From the NCBI RefSeq assembly GCF_030408855.1, contig NZ_CP047358.1:1550001-1614000 (forward strand): a stretch of DNA of 64,000 nucleotides, in the 5' to 3' direction. Position numbers and translations under genes: made by a program. Numbering within the stretch: the first letter of the stretch is position 1; the number at the start of each line of letters is the position of its first letter. The notes beneath the pieces are model-generated. The model was not told the origin of the DNA. It saw only the letters and a program-made list of their open reading frames with translations, and did no database searches. This DNA comes from Corynebacterium glaucum. Its GTDB lineage: Bacteria; Actinomycetota; Actinomycetes; Mycobacteriales; Mycobacteriaceae. This document shows positions 54,101 through 62,333 of this stretch, piece by piece.

Positions 54101-56283
54101 CGTATTTTGATGAAATGTTCAAGGCATTCTCCCCCGGGTGGAGAACGTGGTACCAGCCGGGGATGACGCTGCGCGGCGCCTACGAGGCGGTCCAACAGAT
54201 CCCGATCAAGCGTGGCGCGGAGCGCTGGGATGGCCGCACTGGCAAGTCATTCTTTGAGCTGCGCCTGCGGGAAGTGTTCGAAGATTTCGAGATCGCGCAC
54301 GACGATGCTTATAGCGAACTTTTCATGAGCGAGTGGCGGTTCGAGCGCAACTTCCTTTTGTGGCACGACCCTGAGCTGCGGGAGGAACTCCTGTGGCAGT
54401 TGTTTTCATTTCCCGGCACCCCGCAGTCGAGCTTCGCGGCGCTTGAACCCGCCTACGACGCGGAACCTTACGACGGGCGCTGGTCTGAAACGCTCGTCGC
54501 CCTCGACACTGAAGGCCTAGTGGACCGCGACCGCCTGCTCGACGAGATGCTCGCCGCGCTCGGCCGCGGATTCACCCAGCACCGCAACAAGTGGTTCACC
54601 AAACACTTCGCCGACTTCAACCCCACGAAAGAGGAAGTCACCGCACGGCAGCGTTTGCTGTTTACCGCGCTGAGTTCAGGGGTGCCATCGAACGCTTCCT
54701 TTGCCATCAAGCAGCTCAAGCGGGTTTCAACACTTGACGACGACGCCTTTGTCACCGCAGCACCCCACGCCTTCGGCGCGTCCAAAGCCGCCGGAATCGA
54801 TGCGCTGAAGATGCTGGACCGGGTCGCATCAAGGCGCGAAGACCTACACGGTCAAGTTGCCGATGCCGCTGTGCACGCCCTGTACCACGTCGCGGATGCA
54901 GTCGTTCGTGATGCGGCGACGTTGCTGCGCAAACTCGACCGCGATGATTTGGTAGCTGCAAACGCAGACTCGCTGTCGCCCGTCATGGCGGCTGAACTTC
55001 TCGGCGACACCGCTGCTACTGATGCGGGTGGTGTGGAACTGCCGGCCCTGGACTACACCCCGCCTGAGGCAGAACCGGTCGTGCCCTTCACCGACGATAC
55101 CGCCCTGTTTCGCACCCGCGAGCTGTTTGCAAATGTGGACCCGGTAGGGGTGGAACTGCTGGTCGCGTGGCTGGCGCAGACCGGACCGCACGCAGTAGAC
55201 ATCCTCGCGCCGGCGATTCCGGATATGAATAACGGCAGCGGATTCGCAATGAAAACGCTGATCATGTGCCTTCCTTTAGAGGCGCTCAGTGTGCTCGAGT
55301 TCGGTGCCTCTTACGAAGGCGTCGGCTTTGACATTGACTGGATTAAACCAGCTGAACGGGTGCTCAGTGGCCACCTGCCCCCGCGCACAATGCTCTCTAC
55401 TCCTACGGACACCTTCGGGCGCGTGGACACTGCTGAGTTCCGCCGCCGGCTTGCCACATACTCCGACTCCCGCGACATCGACCCGGTGGATTACAGGCTC
55501 GCGTTAACCCGGTTGACTGAATTCGGTCCCGCCGAGGCAGATCAAGCCTCGGTGCCCGTCATCGCGCAGGCGCGGAAGTACGAACCGAGACACTACACGA
55601 CGGTAGAGCCGCAAGTACTGGGTGGCCACACGTTCCGACGCACCACCGACGGCTGGGACGCATTCGACACCGAAGAAGGATTCTGGATACGCGCACCGCG
55701 TAACCCATCTCGGTGGGACAATCCTGACCTCCCCGCGCGCGTGGCCATGCTGGCACCGAGCTGCATGGACTTCTACACCTACGCGTGGCTGGAGACGATG
55801 GTGGATTCCCAATACGCGGCCGAATATCACAGTGAATATGCCGTTGAGGTGCTGTCTTGGCATCCCGGAGAGTGGACATTCCACACTGCGGCGTTTCTTG
55901 GCCTCGCACTGCATGTGCCCGACCAAGGCACGCGTTCCCGGGCGGCGGAGCTCGTCGCAACGAGGCTTGCCCACTCCATCCCCGCAGCCACCGCGGCAGA
56001 GGCGTGGGCACAGTTCGACGAAATCAAGTTTGGCCGCTGGGCAACAGGGCTGACTGATGCCGCCACGCTGAACCCAACCTACGTCCGTGATCTCCTCGCA
56101 CAGCTGCTGCCCCGCCTAGACCACAAGGCACGTGACGTAGCCAAACTGATTGAGCTCTACCGCAATGTGCGAATTGAAACCGGAGCTCCAGAACTCGACG
56201 CGGCACTGCGCGAGTGGCTCGAAGGATTCAGCGGAAAATCGAAGGCAGCGCAGGCCGCGGCGGCGTTGCTCAAGGAGGCATAA
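54097..56283 (+). CDS. DUF6493-like helical repeat protein, second of tandem pair
   Basis: 728-aa full-length paralogue of the previous protein, collinear from start (YF..MF) to end (KAKDV/KARDVAKLIELYRNVRIETG...KSKAAQAAAALLKEA). Shared blocks include NFLLWHDPELREELLWQLF, GLVDRDRLLDEMLAALGRGF, FAIKQLKRVSTLDDDAFV, LLSTPTDTFGRVDTAEFRRRLATY and LSWHPGEWTFHTAAFLG. Identity looks like roughly half, so duplication is old. GTG start overlapping the first gene (GTGA), and its stop is directly followed by the SWIM-gene ATG. Unequal loops and the missing Cys cluster suggest the copies have separate roles, perhaps as a heterodimer. Confidence 0.7.
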   Translation: MTYFDEMFKAFSPGWRTWYQPGMTLRGAYEAVQQIPIKRGAERWDGRTGKSFFELRLREVFEDFEIAHDDAYSELFMSEWRFERNFLLWHDPELREELLWQLFSFPGTPQSSFAALEPAYDAEPYDGRWSETLVALDTEGLVDRDRLLDEMLAALGRGFTQHRNKWFTKHFADFNPTKEEVTARQRLLFTALSSGVPSNASFAIKQLKRVSTLDDDAFVTAAPHAFGASKAAGIDALKMLDRVASRREDLHGQVADAAVHALYHVADAVVRDAATLLRKLDRDDLVAANADSLSPVMAAELLGDTAATDAGGVELPALDYTPPEAEPVVPFTDDTALFRTRELFANVDPVGVELLVAWLAQTGPHAVDILAPAIPDMNNGSGFAMKTLIMCLPLEALSVLEFGASYEGVGFDIDWIKPAERVLSGHLPPRTMLSTPTDTFGRVDTAEFRRRLATYSDSRDIDPVDYRLALTRLTEFGPAEADQASVPVIAQARKYEPRHYTTVEPQVLGGHTFRRTTDGWDAFDTEEGFWIRAPRNPSRWDNPDLPARVAMLAPSCMDFYTYAWLETMVDSQYAAEYHSEYAVEVLSWHPGEWTFHTAAFLGLALHVPDQGTRSRAAELVATRLAHSIPAATAAEAWAQFDEIKFGRWATGLTDAATLNPTYVRDLLAQLLPRLDHKARDVAKLIELYRNVRIETGAPELDAALREWLEGFSGKSKAAQAAAALLKEA

Positions 56284-57624
56284 ATGCAATACACCTACGC
56301 CCATCCGTCCACCCTGACTGACCAGGGCCTGCAGCTGGCCACCAGTGGTGGCACGCTCGACCGGGTGGACGAGCCGCACTTCTTCAGTGGCTTCGTGGAA
56401 AACCCCCACATCGTCGCTCGCGGGATGCTCACCGTCGCTGACTACGCCGCGAAACGCTTCTACACGCCGGTGAACACCGTAGCGATCGCGGCGCTTGACC
56501 CGGTGGTCACCTCCACCCCGGAAAGCCTCCGGTTCGAATCATTCTCCGGCTGCTGCAGCGCATACGCTCGCCTGGATGTCACCGACCTTGACGCTGAATC
56601 CCAACAGTCCGGCGTGACCAATGTGGACATCAACATTCCGCTGCGTGAGGCGTTGGCAGGTGTCACACCGGGTGCGCCGCTGCACCTCAACGTTGCCGAT
56701 GACGCACTCAACGTCACCACCATGGACAACACCCTGGAAGAAAAGAAGGTGAAACTGCCGCTGCGGTGGGTCAAAGGCCTTGCCGAATCGCAGCGCATCA
56801 GCGCCTCAATGACGCTGCAGCAGGAGCTCCCGGGGCCGCAGGCGAAGAAGTTCATCACGTCGTTGCCCGGGGCATCCTCGCCCAAAGCCGTGATGTGGGC
56901 AACGCCCGCGTTGCGCAGTTTGCGGCTGGCTTCGAAGCCGTCGCCAGGCGCGGTGTGCTTAGCAGGCCCGGAGCGCCTCAAGCCCATCATCCCGCTGCTG
57001 CCGTACGTAACCAAGTTGTCGGCCTACAGCGCCGACACTTCCGCATCGTCCGAGCCGCAATCATCCGCGTGGGTGTTCGAGCTACCTGGTGCGCGTTTCA
57101 CTGTGGTGATCAGTCCGATCAAAACCCGGGGATTTTCCGGCGAGGGTTCCCTTTTAATGTCGCTGAGCAGCGAGCACGCAGCCGATGACGCAGACTTGGT
57201 CTCCGCGGTGCTGGCGTTTGATCCGCGCATTGACATCAATGACCTCGCGGCGCAGACTGGACTCACGCCGGCCCGCGTTGAGGATGCGCTCCAAGTGCTC
57301 GCATCCACGGGCCAGGTCGGCTACGACCTCACCCTGGGGTCGTATTTCCACCGCCCGCTACCGCTCGACCCGGGCGTGGTAGGCAAGCTCAACACCCGCC
57401 TCGCCAACGCTGACGAGCTTTTGGCAAAGAACGCCGTCACCCCACTCGATGGGCAGGAAGACGCATTCACGGTGCGCTCCGGCTCCAACGAATACACGGT
57501 GAAACTCGACGACGACACCTACGCGTTTGCATGCACCTGTTTCTGGTTTGCCAAACACAAGGACACACGTGGCCCATGCAAGCACGTGCTGGCTGCGCGG
57601 GCGTTTCGGGATCGCGCGCAGTAG
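56284..57624 (+). CDS. SWIM zinc-finger protein with winged-helix-like segment
   Basis: 446-aa protein ending in a SWIM zinc finger of form CxCx(n)CxH: C417-T-C419, then C432-K-H434, with the typical FACTC...GPCKHVLAAR context. SWIM fingers bind DNA or protein. Residues about 300-350 (DPRIDINDLAAQTGLTPARVEDALQVLASTGQVGYDL) look like a winged helix. The N-terminal 280 residues have no family I recognise; the start YTYAHPSTLTDQGLQLAT is typical of SWIM proteins in such clusters. ATG begins directly after the preceding stop (no gap). It ends at a terminator shared with rpsP. Confidence 0.78.
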   Translation: MQYTYAHPSTLTDQGLQLATSGGTLDRVDEPHFFSGFVENPHIVARGMLTVADYAAKRFYTPVNTVAIAALDPVVTSTPESLRFESFSGCCSAYARLDVTDLDAESQQSGVTNVDINIPLREALAGVTPGAPLHLNVADDALNVTTMDNTLEEKKVKLPLRWVKGLAESQRISASMTLQQELPGPQAKKFITSLPGASSPKAVMWATPALRSLRLASKPSPGAVCLAGPERLKPIIPLLPYVTKLSAYSADTSASSEPQSSAWVFELPGARFTVVISPIKTRGFSGEGSLLMSLSSEHAADDADLVSAVLAFDPRIDINDLAAQTGLTPARVEDALQVLASTGQVGYDLTLGSYFHRPLPLDPGVVGKLNTRLANADELLAKNAVTPLDGQEDAFTVRSGSNEYTVKLDDDTYAFACTCFWFAKHKDTRGPCKHVLAARAFRDRAQ

Positions 57625-57628
57625 GAGC

Positions 57629-57639
57629 CGTCGACAAGC
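57629..57639 (+). repeat. Dispersed 11-mer CGTCGACAAGC, intergenic copy
   Basis: C-form copy of the dispersed 11-mer, placed 5 bp after the SWIM-gene stop and 4 bp before the terminator stem. Together with the copy at 45864 it shows that both non-coding copies abut terminators. Confidence 0.8.
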
Positions 57640-57643
57640 AAAA

Positions 57644-57666
57644 TGCCCAGCGAAAACCGCTGGGCA
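57644..57666. terminator. Bidirectional terminator between SWIM gene and rpsP
   Basis: TGCCCAGCG, loop AAAAC, CGCTGGGCA: a perfect 9-bp stem between two convergent genes. Confidence 0.85.
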
Positions 57667-57690
57667 CTGTGCGAATGAGGTGCGAGAGGG

Positions 57691-58242
57691 TTAGTTGTCC
57701 TCGGACTCCGCTGCTGCGTCGTCCTCGGCGACTGCCTCAGCCTCAGCTGCATCCTCTGCAGCCTCAACGTCGGTGGACTCGCCCGCAGCCTCAGCTGCCT
57801 CTGCAGCTTCAGCAGCGGCAGCCTCAGCAGCAGCCTTCGCCTCTGCGTCTTCCTTCGCCTTCTTGCGCTTCTCGGTGATGGCCTCTGCGGACGGGCCGTT
57901 GTTGGCTTCCTCCAGCGCCTGGTTGAACAGGTCAAGCTTGCTCGGCTTCTCCTCGGCCACCTTCAGGGTGCCCTCAGCGCCAGCCTCGCCCTTGAACTTC
58001 TGCCAATCGCCGGTGATCTTCAGCAGCTTCTCCACCGGCTCGGTCGGCTGCGCGCCGACGCCCAGCCAGTACTGGGCACGCTCGGAGTCAATGCGGATGA
58101 GCGACGGCTCTTCCTTCGGGTGGTAGATGCCGATGTTTTCGATGTAGCGGCCATCGCGGCGGGTGCGCGCATCAGCAATCACCACGCGGTACTGCGCGTT
58201 CCGGATCTTGCCAAGGCGCTGCAGCTTGATCTTTACAGCCAT
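57691..58242 (-). CDS. rpsP: 30S ribosomal protein S16 with long acidic tail
   Basis: 183-aa S16. The first 80 residues are the conserved protein ([56 protein letters not shown]). About 100 extra residues follow, Ala/Glu/Asp-rich ([20 protein letters not shown]...), likely disordered. ATG 58240-58242 is set by the family start; an upstream GTG is spurious. Normally it would begin the rpsP-rimM-trmD-rplS operon; here it has its own terminator and no downstream partner. Confidence 0.96.
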   Translation of the reverse strand: MAVKIKLQRLGKIRNAQYRVVIADARTRRDGRYIENIGIYHPKEEPSLIRIDSERAQYWLGVGAQPTEPVEKLLKITGDWQKFKGEAGAEGTLKVAEEKPSKLDLFNQALEEANNGPSAEAITEKRKKAKEDAEAKAAAEAAAAEAAEAAEAAGESTDVEAAEDAAEAEAVAEDDAAAESEDN

Positions 58243-58449
58243 GAGTCTTTTCCTTACGGTCACTGGGTAGTTCAGGCATTCATCGCTTTTCGACGAACCG
58301 GTTCAACCCTTTGGATTAACCTGCGCGTGACTGGCCGGCCGAGCGTACTCGAATCCGGCGCATACGCAGTGTGCATATCGCAACCTTTGACACTCTAGCG
58401 TGGTCTCTGCGTTGGCTCCAAAACGCGCGTGGAGGTAACCTCAGGCCCC

Positions 58450-60564
58450 ATGAACTTAGCAGTGCCTGACAAAAAGGGTGCGTCCGTGTACCGATACGAC
58501 CTTGACGGCCTGCGCGGCTTCGCCATCGCACTGGTGGTGTTCTTCCACGTGTTCGTTGGGAGGGTCTCGGGCGGCGTCGATGTTTTCCTGCTGCTCTCTG
58601 GGTACTTCTTCCTGGGCAGCCAAGTCCGCTACGCGCTTCGCCCAAACCCGTCACTCAACCCGTTTTGGCCGTTCTGGCGCACCGCACGCCGCCTCGTTCC
58701 AGCACTTGCCGTGGTGCTGGTGGCCGCGCTGCTGGGTGTGATGTTCTTCGTGCCGGAGCTGATGACAACCGAGCTGGTAAACCAGTTCGTTGCATCCATC
58801 CTCTATTGCCAGAACTGGATGCTCAGCCGCCAAGATGCCGCCTACGCCGCAGCCGGCGTGGAAACCTCTCCGCTGCAGCACCTGTGGTCCATGAGTGTGC
58901 AGGGGCAGTTCTACTTCTGTGCGATCGTGCTTGGACTCATCATCGCCATTGCAGTGAGCAAGCTCCGCGTCGATGCCCAAAAGGCCCGCTCGGTCACCAT
59001 CGGAGTGCTCACGGTTATCACCATTGCGTCGTTTCTATATGCATCGCGCTTCGGAATTGTGGGCACGCCGAGCAACTACTACTCGATCTTCTCGCGTATG
59101 TGGGAGATGACCCTCGGCGGAATCTTGGCTCTGATCCCGCGCGGTATCACCTTGCCACAGCGGTACTCGGCGGCTGCCACCGGCCTTGGCATGGTAATGA
59201 TCGCAATTACCGGCGTGATCATTCCGACTTCACTGGCCTTCCCCGGCCCGCTCACCTTGTTACCGCTTACCGGTGCGATGCTGGTGATTCTCAGCTCCCC
59301 CACGAACGCAGTTTCACAGTTGCTCTCGTCCCCGCCATTCCAATGGCTGGGAAAGAGCGCGTATTCGCTCTATCTCTGGCACTGGCCGCTGCTGATCATC
59401 TCTACCGCCGTCGGTGGGTACGACACCCCTCCAGTCTGGCTCGGTGTCGCGGTCATCACGGCATCGTTGGTGCTTGCTCATCTCACCCACACCTTCGTGG
59501 AGGAGCCACTGCGTCAACACGGCCCAAGACCACGCGCCATGGACAAACCGGTTTCGAACGCGCGAGAGAGCCTACGGACTCCCGCTGGCCGTGGCCGTCT
59601 GGCCGGCGGAATCGCCGTCAGTTTGCTGGTTGTTTCCACGCTCGCCGTTAAGCCGTATTGGGGCGGCCAGATTGACGACGCTGCGAAGCCGCTCGATCCC
59701 GCGACCCATCCTGGCGCCCGCGTCCTACTGGGAGCGGAAGCACCCGACGTGGAAGCGCTCCCCGACCCCGATCTCATCGCCGGTATCTTCCCGCCGATTG
59801 GCGACGGCTGCATGGTCTACCTGCCCGAAGGGCCGGAAGATTTCGTGTCCGACGAATGCGTCTACGGCGACCGCGAAGCAGAAACCACCGTCGTCCTCGC
59901 TGGTGGCTCCCACGTTGAGCCGCTCGGTATTCCGCTCGATGAGCTTGGCCAGCAACACGGGTTCAAGGTCATCCCGTACGTGCGCCAAGAGTGCCCGATC
60001 ATGCTGGGCGACTTCGAAGACGACACAGTGAGCGACGTGTGCCGTGAATGGTCGATAAACGCCTTCGATCGGATCATAGAACTGGATCCAGACCTGGTGA
60101 TCTCCACCTCGACCCGCCCGGCAGGTCATGCCGGCGCGGCGGTCATGACCCAGGACATGGTTCCGGACGGTTACCTCGGCTTCTGGGAGGCGCTGCGCGA
60201 GAACAACATCCCGTTTTTGGGACTGCGCGACAACCCATGGATCTTCGACGGTGCCGGCGACCCCATGGATCCCAACTACTGCCTGAGCGCAGGCGAGGCG
60301 TTCGAAGACTGCTCTATGCCACGTGAACTCGTCTACGAGCCGGTAGACCCAGCCTCCGAATATCTCGATGGCACCGACGGCATGTTCAGCGTCGACTCCT
60401 CAGATTGGTACTGCATTGGCGACACGTGCCCGCCCGCAATCGGCAACGTGTACATCTACCGCGACCAGAACCACCTCTCGAACGCGTACTCAGAGTCGCT
60501 CGCGCCCGTGATGTGGGAAGTGATCAAGCCGATTCTCGACGAGTTGCGGGTGCCCCACACTTAG
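58450..60564 (+). CDS. Membrane acyltransferase 3 with C-terminal SGNH domain (OafA/YrhL-like)
   Basis: About 704-aa protein. Residues 15-360 form the acyltransferase-3 domain: YDLDGLRGFAIALVVFFHVF with its His, then about ten transmembrane helices. A linker follows, then an SGNH-type extracytoplasmic domain (about residues 480-700) with GGSHVEPLG, where the usual GDSH is GGSH, and the late catalytic pair RDQNHLS (Asp, His). These enzymes O-acetylate cell-surface glycans or lipids. GGAGGT precedes the ATG by 13 nt. It shares TTAG at the stop with convergent ffh, with no terminator between. Confidence 0.85.
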   Translation: MNLAVPDKKGASVYRYDLDGLRGFAIALVVFFHVFVGRVSGGVDVFLLLSGYFFLGSQVRYALRPNPSLNPFWPFWRTARRLVPALAVVLVAALLGVMFFVPELMTTELVNQFVASILYCQNWMLSRQDAAYAAAGVETSPLQHLWSMSVQGQFYFCAIVLGLIIAIAVSKLRVDAQKARSVTIGVLTVITIASFLYASRFGIVGTPSNYYSIFSRMWEMTLGGILALIPRGITLPQRYSAAATGLGMVMIAITGVIIPTSLAFPGPLTLLPLTGAMLVILSSPTNAVSQLLSSPPFQWLGKSAYSLYLWHWPLLIISTAVGGYDTPPVWLGVAVITASLVLAHLTHTFVEEPLRQHGPRPRAMDKPVSNARESLRTPAGRGRLAGGIAVSLLVVSTLAVKPYWGGQIDDAAKPLDPATHPGARVLLGAEAPDVEALPDPDLIAGIFPPIGDGCMVYLPEGPEDFVSDECVYGDREAETTVVLAGGSHVEPLGIPLDELGQQHGFKVIPYVRQECPIMLGDFEDDTVSDVCREWSINAFDRIIELDPDLVISTSTRPAGHAGAAVMTQDMVPDGYLGFWEALRENNIPFLGLRDNPWIFDGAGDPMDPNYCLSAGEAFEDCSMPRELVYEPVDPASEYLDGTDGMFSVDSSDWYCIGDTCPPAIGNVYIYRDQNHLSNAYSESLAPVMWEVIKPILDELRVPHT

Positions 60565-62210
60565 AAGCCGCGCTTGCCCATCCGCTTCATCGCCTCGTTG
60601 AAGTCGAGGTTGTTGAGGTCCATGTCTTGCATGCCAGCCGGGAGCTGCTTCTGCAACTTCTCCAGTTCCTTCATATCCGGCATTCCGCCAGGCATACCTG
60701 GCATCCCGGGCATACCAGGCATACCAGGCATACCAGGCATACCACCTGGCATTTTTGGCATCCCGCCGCCTTGACGCTTGGGCGGTTTGCGCTTGCCGCT
60801 CTTGGTCTTGCGTCCCTTCGGCTTCTTCTTCGTCGCAGAACGCCCACCGCCGACGCCCGGCATGCCAGGCAGACCGAACTGGTTGGAGAGCTGCTCCATC
60901 ATTTTCTTCGCCTCGAAAAAGCGCTCGACGAGGTTGTTCACATCGGAAACCTCAACACCGGAACCTTTGGCAATACGCTTCCGTCGAGAAGCATTGAGGA
61001 TCTTCGGATCATTGCGCTCTTCCGGTGTCATACCACGGATGATGGCCTGGATGCGGTCGAGCTGCTTCTCGTCGACCATGTCCGCCATCTCGTTCATCTG
61101 CTTGCCGCCCGGCATCATCTTGAGCAAGTTGCCGATCGGGCCCATGCGACGAATCATCAGCAGCTGATCGAGGAAGTCCTCGAGCGTGAGCTCGCCCGAG
61201 GTCATCTTCGCCGCAGCAGCTTCTGCGTCCTGCTCGTTGAAGGTTTGCTCCGCCTGCTCGATGAGGGAGAGCAGGTCACCCATGCCCAGGATGCGGCTGG
61301 ACATGCGGTCCGGGTGGAAGATGTCGAAGTCGTCGAGCTTCTCGCCTGTCGACGCGAACAGGATCGGCTTGCCGGTGACCTCACGGATCGACAGCGCGGC
61401 ACCGCCTCGGGCATCACCATCGAGCTTGGTCAGGACGACACCTGTGAAGTCCACGCCGTCCGCGAAGGCCTGGGCGGTGGTGACCGCGTCCTGGCCGATC
61501 ATCGCGTCGATGACGAACAGAACCTCGTCGGGGTTCACAGCGTCGCGGATGTTGCGGGCCTGCGTCATCAACGTTTCGTCGATACCCAGGCGACCCGCGG
61601 TATCGATGATGACTACGTCGTTCTTCTGCTGCCTGGCGTACTCGACGCCCTGCATGGCGACGGCCACCGGGTCACCGTGCGAGGTACCCATGTCGTGGGC
61701 GTGCGAATCCAGGGACGTACCAGGATCCGGCGCAAACGTGGGCACACCGGCACGGTCGCCGACGATCTGCAGCTGCTGCACCGCGCCCGGGCGCTGCAGG
61801 TCACACGCCACCAGGATCGGAGTGTGCCCCTGCTTCGCCAGGTGGTTCGCCAACTTGCCGGCAAGGGTGGTTTTACCCGCGCCCTGCAGACCGGCGAGCA
61901 TGATCACGGTCGGCGGGTTCTTGGCCAAGTTCAGGCGACGGGTTTCGCCACCGAGGATCGCGGTGAGCTCCTCGTCGACAATCTTGATGACCTGCTGGGC
62001 CGGGTTCAGCGCCTCCGAGACATCGGCGCCGAGCGCACGTTCCTTGACGCGGCTAATGAATGCGCGCACCACCGGCAGGGAAACGTCCGCCTCGAGCAGC
62101 GCGAGGCGGATCTCACGTGCGGTGGCATTGATGTCGGCCTCGGTGAGTTTGCCTTTGCCGCGCAAACCCCCGAGGGCAGTTTGCAAGCGATCGGACAATG
62201 ACTCGAACAC
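60561..62210 (-). CDS. ffh: Signal recognition particle protein Ffh
   Basis: 549-aa SRP54 GTPase. The NG domain has GLQGAGKTTLAGKLA, DTAGRLGIDE, TKLDGDARGG; the M domain is Met-rich (DFLDQLLMIRRMGPIGNLLKMMPG and following). The C-terminal tail is Gly-Met-Pro repeats (GGMPGMPGMPGMP..., DNA repeat at about 60690-60765). GTG 62208-62210 (VFESLSDRLQ) is chosen over the upstream GTG because it gives the universal N-terminus; GAGGGAG lies at ribosome-binding distance. It inserts membrane proteins together with FtsY. Confidence 0.96.
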   Translation of the reverse strand: MFESLSDRLQTALGGLRGKGKLTEADINATAREIRLALLEADVSLPVVRAFISRVKERALGADVSEALNPAQQVIKIVDEELTAILGGETRRLNLAKNPPTVIMLAGLQGAGKTTLAGKLANHLAKQGHTPILVACDLQRPGAVQQLQIVGDRAGVPTFAPDPGTSLDSHAHDMGTSHGDPVAVAMQGVEYARQQKNDVVIIDTAGRLGIDETLMTQARNIRDAVNPDEVLFVIDAMIGQDAVTTAQAFADGVDFTGVVLTKLDGDARGGAALSIREVTGKPILFASTGEKLDDFDIFHPDRMSSRILGMGDLLSLIEQAEQTFNEQDAEAAAAKMTSGELTLEDFLDQLLMIRRMGPIGNLLKMMPGGKQMNEMADMVDEKQLDRIQAIIRGMTPEERNDPKILNASRRKRIAKGSGVEVSDVNNLVERFFEAKKMMEQLSNQFGLPGMPGVGGGRSATKKKPKGRKTKSGKRKPPKRQGGGMPKMPGGMPGMPGMPGMPGMPGMPGGMPDMKELEKLQKQLPAGMQDMDLNNLDFNEAMKRMGKRGF

Positions 62211-62299
62211 GGTGGGCACTCCCTCTATTGCTAAATCGGTTCGCCCCAGCCTAACGCGTCAACCCGTCGCGATTCACATCCGCTCGCGCGATAGAGGAG

Positions 62300-62320
62300 G
62301 TTGTCCGCGCGGCGGACAAC
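62300..62320. other. Perfect hairpin between ffh and ftsY
   Basis: GTTGTCCGC, GCG loop, GCGGACAAC: a 9-bp perfect inverted repeat, 14 bp downstream of the ftsY stop and 90 bp before ffh. It may be a terminator without a U-tract or an operator for ffh. Confidence 0.6.
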
Positions 62321-62333
62321 TAAGTTGCAACCG

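Noticed and set aside
60690..60765. Short tandem repeat as a possible regulatory array
   Set aside because: It encodes the in-frame Gly-Met-Pro tail of Ffh and is explained by the protein repeat.
60405..62201. 598-aa plus-strand frame opposite ffh
   Set aside because: Begins inside the acyltransferase gene in another frame and is antisense to Ffh; composition only.
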